Source: Rhizobium sp. P38BS-XIX (GTDB lineage: Bacteria > Pseudomonadota > Alphaproteobacteria > Rhizobiales > Rhizobiaceae). Taken from it: a stretch of DNA of 64,000 nucleotides. The position numbers were made by a program, and so were the translations under genes. The number at the start of each line of letters is the position of its first letter. The first letter of the stretch is position 1. The notes beneath the pieces were generated by a model, which was not told the DNA's origin, did no database searches, and saw only the letters and a program-made list of their open reading frames with translations. Positions 1-9,465 of the stretch are shown one piece after another. Where the stretch lies: assembly GCF_012641435.1 (NCBI RefSeq), contig NZ_JABAIJ010000002.1:372001-436000 (forward strand), given 5' to 3'.

Positions 1-75
1 CTCAATAGACATGCGTGGTGGGACCGCTTCCACCGCGGCGGCGCCGGTCGCGTCAAAAATCAAAAAGGGAACTTC

Positions 76-1674
76 ATGATGACACTCGGAAATCCATTGC
101 GTCGGCTCATCCTGTCCGCGTCGCTGATCCTGCTCGCGATCTGGACCGTACTGGCCGGGCCGGCACAGGCTCAGGAGCTGCGGATTGCGACCTCGTACAA
201 GCTGATGACGCTCGATCCGCATTACGCAAACTTGAATGAAAATACCTCACTGCTGTCGCACATCTATGAGCGGCTCGTCTACCAGGATGAGCGTCTCGGT
301 CTGAAGCCCGGTCTTGCCGTCTCCTGGCGGGCAACATCAGATACGCAATGGGAATTCAAGCTGCGGGAGAACGTTCGTTTTCACGACGGCTCTCCCTTCA
401 CCGCGGACGATGTGGTCTACACGATCGAGCGCATTCGAAATTTCCTGAACACGCCAAATGGCGGCTTTCGCTCCTACCTAACCGGCATCAAGGCGATCTC
501 GGCGGCCGATCCTCTGACGGTTGTCATCGATACGGATGGCAACGTGCCCAACCTGCCGCTGGCGTTCTCCTCGATCTTCGTGATGCATCGGCCAAAAGGG
601 GAGGGGTTCCAGACAACGGAGGAGCTCAATGCTGGCAGCCCTCCCGACGGCACAGGCCCTTACAAGTTCGAGAGTTGGAGTTCCGGCGAGATGCTGAAGC
701 TCACGAGGAATGATGACTATTGGGGCCGCAGGCCCGCCTGGTCGACGGTGACCTTTCGGATCATCGAGAACCCCGCAGCGCGTGTGGCGGCATTGGCCGC
801 CGGGGATGTCGACCTTGCAGACTCTATTCCGGCCCGTGACGTTGCGTCCCTGAAAAAGCGCGGAGTCCGGATTGAGGACATCAGTGCTGCGCGCATCAAT
901 TTCCTGCAATTCGACGTCGAGCGGGAAACGCTTCCCGATGTGACGGACAAATCCGGCAAACAGATTCCCAATCCTTTCAAAAACCCTTCGGTGCGGCGCG
1001 CGCTTGCGATGGCAACGGATCGCGGAATTCTCGTCGACAAGATTCTCTCCGGTTACGGAACGGCCGCGGCGCAGATTTTCCCAAATGGCTTACCCGGTAC
1101 CTCGGCCAATCTGCAGCCTGAGGTCCCCAATTACAACAAAGCCAAAGCGCTGCTCGCCGAGGCCGGTTATCCAAACGGCTTTAATCTTGTCCTCGCAGGA
1201 CCCGCCGGCCGTTATCCCGGCGACAGCGAGAGCCTTCAGGCAATTGCACAAAGCTGGGCTCGCATAGGTGTCGCCGTCCAACCTGCAGCCTTTCCGTTCT
1301 CGGTCTTCAACACGAAGCGTGCCAGCGGTGACTTTGCCGTCTGGTACGGCGGGACATCGGGTGAGGCGGTCGATGTCATTCTCCACGCTCTCCTGGCCTC
1401 GCCAAATTCCGCACGCGGAACCGGAGCCTTGAATTTTGGGCATTACCGGAACCAGGCTTTCGACGCGATGCTTGCAAAAGCCGAAAGCATTCAGGACGGG
1501 CCGGAGCGGAACAAGGCGCTTGCCGACGCGACGGACTTCGTGATGGCCGACCAGCCGATCATTCCGCTCTACCACTTCCATCATATCGTCGGCTTCGGCC
1601 CGAGGGTAGGCTCATACGTGATGCATCCCCGTGGCTGGACGACCGCGATGCAGGCCCTTCCAGTGACGGAGTAA
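76..1674 (+). CDS. ABC transporter substrate-binding protein, family 5 (peptide/nickel type)
   Basis: This periplasmic binding protein should deliver a peptide or similar ligand to the permeases encoded directly downstream. It has 532 residues, the usual size for SBP family 5 (DppA/OppA/NikA). A signal peptide is visible at about residues 1-32, with a hydrophobic core and an Ala-Gln-Ala cleavage region. The mature part opens with the family pattern LRIATSYKLMTLDPHYAN. The start has an AAGGGAA Shine-Dalgarno a few bases upstream, and a second ATG follows immediately. The next gene begins 6 nt after the stop. The adjacent peptidase gene favours a peptide ligand, but sequence alone does not fix the substrate. 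Confidence 0.93.
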   Translation: MMTLGNPLRRLILSASLILLAIWTVLAGPAQAQELRIATSYKLMTLDPHYANLNENTSLLSHIYERLVYQDERLGLKPGLAVSWRATSDTQWEFKLRENVRFHDGSPFTADDVVYTIERIRNFLNTPNGGFRSYLTGIKAISAADPLTVVIDTDGNVPNLPLAFSSIFVMHRPKGEGFQTTEELNAGSPPDGTGPYKFESWSSGEMLKLTRNDDYWGRRPAWSTVTFRIIENPAARVAALAAGDVDLADSIPARDVASLKKRGVRIEDISAARINFLQFDVERETLPDVTDKSGKQIPNPFKNPSVRRALAMATDRGILVDKILSGYGTAAAQIFPNGLPGTSANLQPEVPNYNKAKALLAEAGYPNGFNLVLAGPAGRYPGDSESLQAIAQSWARIGVAVQPAAFPFSVFNTKRASGDFAVWYGGTSGEAVDVILHALLASPNSARGTGALNFGHYRNQAFDAMLAKAESIQDGPERNKALADATDFVMADQPIIPLYHFHHIVGFGPRVGSYVMHPRGWTTAMQALPVTE

Positions 1675-1680
1675 GCGATC

Positions 1681-2658
1681 ATGGCATTGATTTCAGCCGC
1701 ATTGGGAAGACTGAGCCAAGCTTTCCTTCTCCTCATTGCCATGTCGTTGATCGGCTTCATCGGCGTTCACAGCATCGGCAATCCCGTCTTCAACATCGTC
1801 AACATCGAAACCGCCACGCCTGAGGATATTCAGCGCGCGACGGCGGCGCTGGGATTGGATCAACCGATCTGGCGCCAATACGTTCTTTTCATCGATAGCG
1901 TCATCCGCGGAAACTTCGGGACGTCGTACATCTATCATCTGCCGGCCCTCCAGCTGGTCATGAGCAAGCTTCCCGCGACGCTCGAGCTCGCCTGCGTCGC
2001 GATGCTCATCGCGGCTCCGGCCGGCACGGGAGTGGGGCTCCTCGTCGGCCGGAGGAAGGGCACGCTCCTCGATCGCTCCATCCTCAAATCGAGTGTGTTT
2101 GCGCTCAGCGTTCCCTCATTCTGGTTGAGCATGATGCTCATCCTCACGGGCGCCATTCTGACAGGCTGGTTTCCATCCGGGGGCAGGGGTGCGACAGCGA
2201 AGTTCATGGGGCAGGATTGGAGCGTCCTGACGTGGGAAGGGCTGTGGCATATGGCCCTTCCGGCGCTCGCTCTTGCGATCCCGAACATCGCTTTGATCGC
2301 GCGTCTGGCGCGGTCGGGCACGATCGAGGTCGAGAGCCTGGACTTCACACGGTTCTGCTGTGCGAAAGGGCTTTCTCCGCGGCGGATCTTGCTTCGTCAC
2401 ACGCTGCCCAACATCAGCATGCCGATCATCACGATCATCGGCCTGCAATTCGGCGGCATGCTCGCCTTTGCGGTGGTCGTGGAATCGATTTTCTCATGGC
2501 CAGGTGTCGGCAAGCTGCTGATCGATTCCATCCAGCTTCTCGACCGGCCGGTGGTGATGGCGACACTGACCTTCATCTCGGTCGTCTTCGTCGCTCTGAA
2601 CGCCTTTGTCGATGTCTTCCACGCCGTGCTCGACCCGCGCGTGCGTCTGCCTTCATAA
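1681..2658 (+). CDS. ABC transporter permease, DppB type
   Basis: This is the first inner-membrane permease of the peptide-type importer. It has 325 residues, about six hydrophobic segments, and the N-terminal DppB/OppB pattern in which the first membrane helix is followed by a periplasmic stretch ending in a DQPIWRQYVLF-like motif. The cytoplasmic EAA loop, which docks on the ATPase, is seen near residues 215-245 with the typical ending RRILLRHTLPN. It lies 6 nt after the binding-protein gene and 10 nt before the likely start of the second permease, so it belongs to the same operon. Confidence 0.94.
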   Translation: MALISAALGRLSQAFLLLIAMSLIGFIGVHSIGNPVFNIVNIETATPEDIQRATAALGLDQPIWRQYVLFIDSVIRGNFGTSYIYHLPALQLVMSKLPATLELACVAMLIAAPAGTGVGLLVGRRKGTLLDRSILKSSVFALSVPSFWLSMMLILTGAILTGWFPSGGRGATAKFMGQDWSVLTWEGLWHMALPALALAIPNIALIARLARSGTIEVESLDFTRFCCAKGLSPRRILLRHTLPNISMPIITIIGLQFGGMLAFAVVVESIFSWPGVGKLLIDSIQLLDRPVVMATLTFISVVFVALNAFVDVFHAVLDPRVRLPS

Positions 2659-2668
2659 GGGAATCGTC

Positions 2669-3544
2669 ATGAAAGCTCTTATTCTCCGTGCCTTGAGCGG
2701 GCGCCCTCCATGGCCAACGCCGACCGTGTCTGGCATTCTGCTCGCCACCTTCGTCCTGTTTGCTCTCATCGCACCGGTGGTTGCTCCGCAAAATCCCTAC
2801 GACCCCCTACAAATCTATGGGTGGGAGGCATCTTCTCCTCCTGGCACGTGGGGAAGCGGCGGCTATCTCTACTTGCTCGGAACGGACGGGCTCGGCAGGG
2901 ATGTCGTCAGCTGCATCCTCTATGGCCTGCGCATCAGCTTGGTTGTCTCGGTCACGAGTGCCGCGATTGCCGCCCTGATCGGGCTGACGGCCGGCGTCAG
3001 CGCAGCCTATTTCGGCAGATGGGCCGACATCGTGATCATGCGGCTCGTCGACCTTCAACTCAGCCTGCCGACGATCCTCGTCGCCCTGATCGCGATCGTC
3101 ACGCTGGGACCAGGAATCGACCGGATCATACTGGCGCTGATCATCGCTCAGTGGGCTGGTTATGCCAGGTTGGCGCGGAGCTTGGCGCTCACTGAGACAA
3201 GCAAGCCCTACATGGATGCCGCGCGGCTCATGAGACTGCCGACATCTCGGATCATCTTCCGCCACCTTCTTCCAAACAGCATCGCGCCGGCGGTGACCCT
3301 GATACCGATCGAGATCGGCCACGCTATCGCGCTCGAAGCAACCCTGTCCTTTCTTGGCCTCGGTGTTCCGATCGACAAGCCATCGCTCGGCTCCACGGTC
3401 GCAAACGGGTTCCAGTACCTTCTGACGGGTCAATACTGGATCAGCCTTTTTCCTGGTCTCGCCCTCTTTGGCCTGATCGCAAGCATCAATCTCGTCGGCG
3501 AGGACGTTCGCCGACGTCTCGACCCAAGGAGCCGTCCGGAATGA
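2669..3544 (+). CDS. ABC transporter permease, DppC type
   Basis: This is the second permease of the importer and should form a heterodimer with the upstream DppB-type protein. The start is set at the ATG at 2669 (MKALILRALSG), giving 291 residues; an in-frame upstream ATG at 2606 would overlap the previous gene by 50 nt and is less likely. The family motif LGTDGLGRDVVS, typical of DppC/OppC, lies near residue 70. The EAA loop near residues 190-215 reads YMDAARLMRLPTSRIIFRHL. Its stop overlaps the ATPase start by 4 nt (ATGA), indicating translational coupling. Confidence 0.94.
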   Translation: MKALILRALSGRPPWPTPTVSGILLATFVLFALIAPVVAPQNPYDPLQIYGWEASSPPGTWGSGGYLYLLGTDGLGRDVVSCILYGLRISLVVSVTSAAIAALIGLTAGVSAAYFGRWADIVIMRLVDLQLSLPTILVALIAIVTLGPGIDRIILALIIAQWAGYARLARSLALTETSKPYMDAARLMRLPTSRIIFRHLLPNSIAPAVTLIPIEIGHAIALEATLSFLGLGVPIDKPSLGSTVANGFQYLLTGQYWISLFPGLALFGLIASINLVGEDVRRRLDPRSRPE

Positions 3545-5208
3545 CTTATGAAAATGAAAAAACGCGTCTGCTTCGGGTCAAGAACCTCGGCCTTCGCCAT
3601 CTCTCCGCATCCGGGCCGGTCACGATCCTGCAGGATGTGAGTTTCGAGCTCGGGCGCGGCGAGATCCTGGGCATCATAGGTGAATCGGGTGCCGGAAAGT
3701 CGACATTGGGCAATGCCGTCCTCGGCTTGCTTGCCCCTGAATTTCAGCGGGTGGCGGGGACGATTGAATTCGACGGCAGGCCGATCGGCGCTATGGAAGA
3801 AGCGGAGGGCGCCATCCGAGGGCGGAGGATATCCGCCATTTTTCAGGATCATACAGCTTCCCTCGATCCACTGATGAGTGTTGGCGCTCAGGTCGAGGAA
3901 ACAATTCTGGCAGTCGATAGCTCCGTCTCGAGACGCGAGGCTCGCGCGCGTGCAGTCGAACTCCTGACCCGCGTCGGCATTCCGGAGCCGGAGCTGCGAT
4001 ACGGCAATTATCCTCATCAATTTTCCGGCGGACAAAGACAACGGGTGGTCATTGCCATCGCGCTTGCCGGATCTCCCGACATCATCATCGCCGACGAGCC
4101 GACTTCGGCACTGGATGCTACGGTCCAGAAGCAGATTCTAAAATTTTTTCGAGCCCTTGTCGACGAGACGGGCGTCTCCATCATCCTCGTCACTCACGAC
4201 ATGGGGGTGGTTTCTGAAATCACCGACCGGGTTCTCGTCATGAGAAAAGGCCAGGTGGTGGAGCAGGATCGCACCGCGACCGTTCTCGATAGGCCCAGGA
4301 ACGACTACACGCGCGGCCTGCTTGCGGCAGTTCCACGCCTGCGGACTTCTACAACTGCAGCTGAGGAAGACGCAAAGGGCGATCGGAGCATCGCGACGCA
4401 GGAGGAGCCGGACCGCACGATCCTACTTACCGCAGCCGGCGTTTCGAAGAGCTTTTCGCCGGGCTTGTCGCGCTGCTTTAGCCGGGCCAACGCGAAGTTC
4501 ACACTGCAGGATGTGAGCATCGAGCTGCCACGCGGTGCGATCGTCGGGATTGTTGGCGAAAGCGGAAGCGGAAAGACAACGATCGGCCGTATCGTGGCCG
4601 GATTGGACACGGCCTCAGCCGGCAGAGTAACGATTGGCGCAACTGAGTTCGATATTTCCAAAAGCAGTCGCCGCAACGGTCTCCTCGGTCGCGTGCAGAT
4701 GATCTTCCAGGATCCCGCGGTCTCGCTAAATCCCAGGATGACCATAGGAGAGACCTTGCGTGAAAGCATCCGGTTTGGCGCAGGTATGCAACCCAATGAT
4801 GAGCTGGGGGAGACGGCAGCGATGATGGATCGGCTGGGTCTCCCCCGAAACCTTCTCAGCCGCTATCCGCACCAGTTGTCGGGTGGTCAAAAGCAGCGCG
4901 TCTGCATCGCTCGGGCACTATTGGCGAGGCCTGAGATCATCATTGCGGATGAACCAACCTCGGCGCTCGACGTGTCCGTACAGGCGGACATCATCAGGCT
5001 TCTCAAGGAGAGCATCGAGGAGCGGGAAATGACGATGATCTTCATCTCCCACGATCTCGCCGTCGTGCAGCAGCTCTGCAGCTCTGTCTATATCTTCAGG
5101 GACGGCCGGGTCGAGGACTTCGGGCCTTCCGATTTCATCTTCTCGCAATCCCAAAATCGTTACACGCGCGCCCTCGTCGAAGCACGGCCCAGCCGGTTCA
5201 CCTGTTGA
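3541..5208 (+). CDS. ABC transporter ATP-binding protein, double nucleotide-binding domain (DppD-DppF fusion)
   Basis: This 555-residue protein carries two complete ATPase domains and so supplies both motors of the dipeptide-type importer. In the first domain the Walker A is GESGAGKS at about 47-54, the signature FSGGQRQRV at about 161-169 and the Walker B IIIADEP at about 181-187. In the second, Walker A is GESGSGKTT at about 339-347, the signature LSGGQKQRV at about 446-454 and Walker B IIIADEP at about 466-472. Each domain ends with the oligopeptide-family tail (YTRGLLAAVPRL and YTRALVEA). Such fusions are common in alphaproteobacteria. All catalytic motifs look intact. Confidence 0.95.
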   Translation: MTYENEKTRLLRVKNLGLRHLSASGPVTILQDVSFELGRGEILGIIGESGAGKSTLGNAVLGLLAPEFQRVAGTIEFDGRPIGAMEEAEGAIRGRRISAIFQDHTASLDPLMSVGAQVEETILAVDSSVSRREARARAVELLTRVGIPEPELRYGNYPHQFSGGQRQRVVIAIALAGSPDIIIADEPTSALDATVQKQILKFFRALVDETGVSIILVTHDMGVVSEITDRVLVMRKGQVVEQDRTATVLDRPRNDYTRGLLAAVPRLRTSTTAAEEDAKGDRSIATQEEPDRTILLTAAGVSKSFSPGLSRCFSRANAKFTLQDVSIELPRGAIVGIVGESGSGKTTIGRIVAGLDTASAGRVTIGATEFDISKSSRRNGLLGRVQMIFQDPAVSLNPRMTIGETLRESIRFGAGMQPNDELGETAAMMDRLGLPRNLLSRYPHQLSGGQKQRVCIARALLARPEIIIADEPTSALDVSVQADIIRLLKESIEEREMTMIFISHDLAVVQQLCSSVYIFRDGRVEDFGPSDFIFSQSQNRYTRALVEARPSRFTC

Positions 5209-5286
5209 GCTCGCCGAGCTGTTGCGGCCAGGTTTGAACTCCCGCTTTCCAAACGTTGATGGCGCTTCGCAGCCAAAAGGTGATTA

Positions 5287-6540
5287 ATGAATGACAGGTT
5301 CACGTTGGCCGTCACGGGCCAATCCCTTATAAAATACGACATCCGCGCCATTCGCGCGCCCGCCTTCCACGAAGTGCAAGCGATTCTACAGGAAGCGGAC
5401 CTTTCATTCACCAACTTTGAGGGCACCATCCTTGGAAGCCATGGCGGATGGCCGCTCAAGGGATCGTTCTTTGGCTCCAGTGAGCCCGTCGTTCTGGATG
5501 CACTTCACGCCAGCGGATTTGGGGCACTTTCGCTGTCGAACAACCATGCCTTCGATCTTGGCCCGCCCGGCGTGCTGTCGACCCTGAACGAGGTTGAGAA
5601 GCGAGGCTTTCTCCACGCCGGTCTCGGCCGAGACCAATTTGAGGCTTCGCGGGCCGGCATCGGGACAATTGCCGGGCGGCGTATCGCCATCGTAGCGATG
5701 GACGGCGGACCGGGTCCCGATTTTATGTATGCAGCGAATGCTGACATAGGTCGGCCGCCGCGGCCAGGCGTGAACCGGCTGCGTCTGTCGCAGGTCATCG
5801 AAGTCGATGAGACGGCGTTCGGCCAGCTCCGCTCCATTCGGGAAAGTGTCGGCTACACTGCGATCGACCTCACCAATGACAGCCAGCCGGACGATCCGCC
5901 GCTTGTTGATCCGCAAGAAGAGATCGGGATCGCGCGCGCAATCTTCAAACGATCCGACAGCTACGGAAGGAGCGTCAAAGTCGATGAAAACGACATTGCA
6001 CGGAACCTGGCGGCGATCGCTTCCGCTGCCGGTGAGGGGCGCCTCGTCATAGCTTATCTGCATCATCACCACTGGGCATCCGACTGGTACCGGGTGCCAG
6101 AGTGGGTCAGCGGGGTTGCCAAGCGGTGCATCGACGCGGGCGCCGCAATGTTCGTCAGTCACGGCGCACCGGTGCTTCAGCCCGTGGAGATCTATCGTCG
6201 CCGCCCGATCTTTTACAGCCTGGGAAATTTCATCTTTCATGTCAGGTCGGAAAAATCGACATGGCAGGCGCCGGAAGTGTGGGAAAGTGTTGTCGGCCTA
6301 TGTTCTTACGGGCGAGACAATGATCTGAGCGACATCAGATTCTATCCTGTCGTAATCGGCGGTGAGGACGGGTTGAAGGACGGATTGCTCGAAAGCCGGA
6401 TGGTTCCCCACCTTACGACCGGGAGCAGTGCAATAAGAATCCTCCAGCGCTTCAAGGAACAGTCGGCAGAACTGGGCGCGCAAATCGAACTGGAGCAAGG
6501 GGTCGGCGTTCTTCGCGTCCAGACGTCAGCTGAAACGTGA
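5287..6540 (+). CDS. CapA-family protein (PGA_cap metallophosphatase-like), soluble
   Basis: The 417-residue protein matches the CapA family, named after the poly-gamma-glutamate synthesis protein, which has a calcineurin-like metallophosphoesterase fold. Family landmarks are the N-terminal TFTG-like strand (LAVTGQSLIKYD), DLSFTNFEGT, the SLSNNHAFDLG motif near residue 80, YLHHHHWASDWY near residue 260, and SHGAPVLQPVEIYRRRPIFY near residue 300. Classical CapA has a membrane anchor; none is visible here, and there is no signal peptide, so it is probably cytosolic. It lies between a peptide importer and a peptidase, suggesting a role in handling an imported gamma-linked or otherwise unusual peptide. 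That role is inference. Confidence 0.85.
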   Translation: MNDRFTLAVTGQSLIKYDIRAIRAPAFHEVQAILQEADLSFTNFEGTILGSHGGWPLKGSFFGSSEPVVLDALHASGFGALSLSNNHAFDLGPPGVLSTLNEVEKRGFLHAGLGRDQFEASRAGIGTIAGRRIAIVAMDGGPGPDFMYAANADIGRPPRPGVNRLRLSQVIEVDETAFGQLRSIRESVGYTAIDLTNDSQPDDPPLVDPQEEIGIARAIFKRSDSYGRSVKVDENDIARNLAAIASAAGEGRLVIAYLHHHHWASDWYRVPEWVSGVAKRCIDAGAAMFVSHGAPVLQPVEIYRRRPIFYSLGNFIFHVRSEKSTWQAPEVWESVVGLCSYGRDNDLSDIRFYPVVIGGEDGLKDGLLESRMVPHLTTGSSAIRILQRFKEQSAELGAQIELEQGVGVLRVQTSAET

Positions 6541-6658
6541 CCTGGCCCCATGCATAGAGGCTGTATGATTTGGGAGGCGAGAGGACGGAAGCCGATCGTC
6601 GGCTGTTCTTGGAGCAGCCTCGTAGCGCATCATTATCCGTCGCGAGTGAGGGAATGGA

Positions 6659-7966
6659 ATGGATTCGATTGAACAAGGAGCGATGCCCCCGCGCGATGAG
6701 CTTGTCGCCCGGTTTTTCCGCTACGCCGCTATAGAGAGCCAGAGTGACGCCGCGTCGTCGCATCCGCCCTCTTCTCCGGGTCAGCTTGAGCTCGCGAGGC
6801 TGCTGGCGCAAGAACTGCGCGACCTTGGCGTTGATGATGTCATCGTCGACGAACATGCCATCGTGACCGGCATGAAGCGCGGCAACAGGCGAGGCGGGCC
6901 ACGCATCGGGTTCATCGCCCATCTTGATACGGTCGATGTCGGCCTATCGCCGGTCATCCGGCCGCAGATCAAACGTTTTGAGGGACAGGATTTGTGCCTC
7001 AACCCCGAGGAGGATATCTGGCTTCGGGTCGCAGACCATCCGGAAATTCTTCCCTGGCAGGGAGAGGACATTATTCTCAGCGATGGCACGAGCGTACTCG
7101 GGGCGGATAACAAGGCGGCGATCGCGGTCATCATGACGCTTATGGGACGGCTTGATTCATCCGACACCCATGGCGATGTCTTCGTCGCCTTCGTTCCGGA
7201 TGAGGAGATCGGACTGCGCGGCGCCAAGGCTCTCGATCTGAGCCGCTTCCCATGCGACTTTGCCTATACCATCGATTGCTGCGAGCTCGGTGAGGTCGTC
7301 GTCGAAAATTTTAACGCCGCCGCCGGCGAGATCGTCTTTACCGGCGTCAGCGCGCATCCAATGTCCGCGAAGGGCGTGCTCATCAATCCGCTGCTGATGG
7401 CGCTCGACTTCGTTTCCCATTTCGACCGCAACGAAACACCTGAATGCACAGAGAAGCGAGAGGGGTATTTCTGGTTCAAGGATCTTGTTGCGAACGACAC
7501 CGAGGCGCGGCTCAAGGTCATGATCCGCGACTTCGATAACGCCATGTTCGAACAACGAAAACAGCGCATCGGCGATGTCGCGGAACGGATCGGGTCGCAA
7601 TATCCGTCCGCATCGGTACATTACAGTGTAGCCGACACCTATCGCAATATCGGGGACTGCCTTAAGGGCGATGACCGCTCAGCCGAACTCTTGTTCAGCG
7701 CGTTGGACAGGCTCGGGATAGAGAAAAAACTCACGCCGATGCGTGGCGGAACCGACGGGGCGGCCCTATCTGCGCGCGGTCTGCCTACCCCGAATTTTTT
7801 CACCGGTGCTTATAATTTCCATTCGCGCTTCGAATTCCTGCCGATTCCGGCGTTCGAAAAATCCTACGAGACCGCCTTCATGCTCTGCACTCTTACAGCA
7901 GAACGCGGCGCGAAAACGCGTGACGCTAAAGGGTCGATCCGGATCGCGCGAAGCAGCGCGAGCTAA
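6659..7966 (+). CDS. pepT: Peptidase T-like M20 metallopeptidase
   Basis: This is a cytosolic zinc aminopeptidase of family M20B (tripeptidase T). The 435 residues include the zinc-site pattern AHLDTVD with His88 and Asp90, the bridging aspartate in GADNKAAI at Asp150, and the catalytic glutamate pair in VPDEEIG at Glu182-Glu183. A C-terminal histidine ligand is plausible in YNFHSRFEF. The dimerisation domain lies between about 220 and 330. PepT trims N-terminal residues from tripeptides, which fits use of peptides imported by the preceding transporter. The gap of 118 nt to the CapA gene could hold its own promoter. Confidence 0.9.
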   Translation: MDSIEQGAMPPRDELVARFFRYAAIESQSDAASSHPPSSPGQLELARLLAQELRDLGVDDVIVDEHAIVTGMKRGNRRGGPRIGFIAHLDTVDVGLSPVIRPQIKRFEGQDLCLNPEEDIWLRVADHPEILPWQGEDIILSDGTSVLGADNKAAIAVIMTLMGRLDSSDTHGDVFVAFVPDEEIGLRGAKALDLSRFPCDFAYTIDCCELGEVVVENFNAAAGEIVFTGVSAHPMSAKGVLINPLLMALDFVSHFDRNETPECTEKREGYFWFKDLVANDTEARLKVMIRDFDNAMFEQRKQRIGDVAERIGSQYPSASVHYSVADTYRNIGDCLKGDDRSAELLFSALDRLGIEKKLTPMRGGTDGAALSARGLPTPNFFTGAYNFHSRFEFLPIPAFEKSYETAFMLCTLTAERGAKTRDAKGSIRIARSSAS

Positions 7967-8198
7967 CTCGTCAGATTGGTGCGAACGACCTTGGGAGCAG
8001 TTTGAGGTTCACTAATCCACAAAAAGGGTAGGGTGGATAGGTTAGGAGATCTGCGAGAAGTGTCACGTCGTTTGATTCGATGTGTGTCCATGCGCTGGAG
8101 CTAATGGCCGCAGGACACGCCGGGTGCAATTCGACCCGACCGGGATCGAGGACTAGCGGTTTGGGGCGAACCGCGGACTAAACTTGGGAGGATCGATA
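7967..8198 (+). other. Intergenic region upstream of traM
   Basis: This 232-nt stretch separates the peptidase from traM. I looked for an 18-bp tra box, the inverted-repeat TraR operator of Ti plasmids, and saw no convincing palindrome. A good Shine-Dalgarno (GGGAGG at about 8186-8191) precedes the ATG of traM at 8199. Confidence 0.4.
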
Positions 8199-8507
8199 AT
8201 GAATTTGAGTGACGCGACGGTGTCGGATACGAGTGAACTGCGTCCGGTGATCGGGCTTACACGGGGTCTGAATACCGCAGATATCGAGATTTTGACGGTC
8301 AACGCCATACGTCTCCACCGACAACTCGTGGAGAAAGCCGATCAGCTGTTCCAAGCATTGCCGGCAGACCATAAAACGGGACAGGCGATTGGCGGAGAGC
8401 AGCATCTCAAATACGTGGAAGCTATGATCGCGATGCACGCGCAGATGAAAGCCCTCAATACATTGGTCAGGATTCTGGGTTTTATCCCCAACGTATCCGT
8501 CAATTGA
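8199..8507 (+). CDS. traM: Quorum-sensing anti-activator TraM
   Basis: TraM binds the LuxR-type regulator TraR, blocks its DNA binding and so delays plasmid transfer until the signal is abundant. The protein has 102 residues, the normal TraM length, and the family's most conserved stretches are recognisable: ELRPVIGLTRGL near residue 13, RLVEKADQLFQALP-type helix near residue 45, KTGQAIGG near residue 60, and the C-terminal ALNTLVRILGFIP. The start is the ATG at 8199, preceded by GGGAGG; an in-frame TTG at 8184 lacks such a site. It is convergent with traR, the two stop codons being only 9 nt apart. Confidence 0.95.
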   Translation: MNLSDATVSDTSELRPVIGLTRGLNTADIEILTVNAIRLHRQLVEKADQLFQALPADHKTGQAIGGEQHLKYVEAMIAMHAQMKALNTLVRILGFIPNVSVN

Positions 8508-8516
8508 TGCTGTCGA

Positions 8517-9221
8517 TCAGATGAGCCCTGCCCGGATGGCCAGCGCAACTAGGTGCGGCATGGTGTGAATCTGAAACCGCTTCCTGGCTTCTTCGAGCTT
8601 GCTTTTGACGGAATTGTATTTGACGCCCTCCAGATCGGCGGCTTCGTCCATCGTTTTACCGACCGCGATCCAGTTGAGATACGCGGCCTCCTTCGGGTCA
8701 AGCCAGGCCGGGTGCTGGTCACTAGGTGTTAGAGGCAGGAATGACATACGGGTGTGAAGTTGGCCGACGGCGGCGGCCGCCGCAACAGGATCGATATCGC
8801 GTTGGAGGTCAATTGCGGATTTATCGGAGGCAAGCGTGAACATGGAAGTCGATCCATTGGCAGCTTTAATGGGTATGGTGATCCCAGAGCGGATCCCGAA
8901 ATCCGCTGCCCAGTCAAAGAACGCCCGCTCTTCCTTGGAACGGTGCCGCCTTTCTACTTCTCCGCTCCACCGAAACACCCGCTTCAGCGACTTTGCGCGG
9001 TTTACGATCGGGTCGATGGCCTCAAATTTTCGTTTGAAATAGATCGACCGCCATTCGGCAGGATAATTCGATGAGGCGATGGTGTGACCCGGTCGAATGA
9101 ATAGATAGGCGTAGCCGAAAAATCCCGCTTGGTCGGCAAGATGGGTCAGAGCATCCTTGAGAACATCTTCGTCGCCCCGAAACGCGGCAAGGTCAATTAG
9201 CTTGTCCAGCCAATGTTGCAT
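8517..9221 (-). CDS. traR: LuxR-family acyl-homoserine-lactone regulator TraR
   Basis: The protein has 234 residues, exactly the length of Agrobacterium TraR, and begins [14 protein letters not shown] as that family does. The ligand-binding domain (about 1-165) keeps the residues known to contact the acyl-homoserine lactone: Trp57, Tyr61, Asp70 and a Thr near 129. The C-terminal helix-turn-helix (about 175-234) is complete ([17 protein letters not shown]), but two base-contacting arginines of Ti-plasmid TraR, Arg206 and Arg210, are here Lys206 and Glu210. It could therefore read a different operator. No signal synthase gene (traI) lies in the window. Confidence 0.96.
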   Translation of the reverse strand: MQHWLDKLIDLAAFRGDEDVLKDALTHLADQAGFFGYAYLFIRPGHTIASSNYPAEWRSIYFKRKFEAIDPIVNRAKSLKRVFRWSGEVERRHRSKEERAFFDWAADFGIRSGITIPIKAANGSTSMFTLASDKSAIDLQRDIDPVAAAAAVGQLHTRMSFLPLTPSDQHPAWLDPKEAAYLNWIAVGKTMDEAADLEGVKYNSVKSKLEEARKRFQIHTMPHLVALAIRAGLI

Positions 9222-9465
9222 ATTTTACTCCGTAAATTGTCAGACGGGACAGGTCACGAACTATTCCTCAACAAAAGTATTTGGCCGAGTATGCAATCTT
9301 AGATGGAAAATCAGATAATCTAGTTTATGGAACCGTGATTGACGTGAGATGTTGAACGACGCATCTTGCGTGCCACGCGACGTGTCCATGAATGATTGAG
9401 CGCAATCCGAATAAGCATTGCGTTCGCAGTCCCATCCCTCCCGAACCTCAGAATTTCAGGTTCCC
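9222..9465. other. Intergenic region between traR and folD
   Basis: This 244-nt AT-richer stretch lies upstream of traR on the minus strand and downstream of folD. It should hold the traR promoter. No tra box, clear hairpin or open frame of note was seen. Confidence 0.3.

Noticed and set aside
7967..8198. Possible tra box upstream of traM
   Set aside because: No 18-bp dyad resembling the Ti-plasmid TraR operator was found on inspection.
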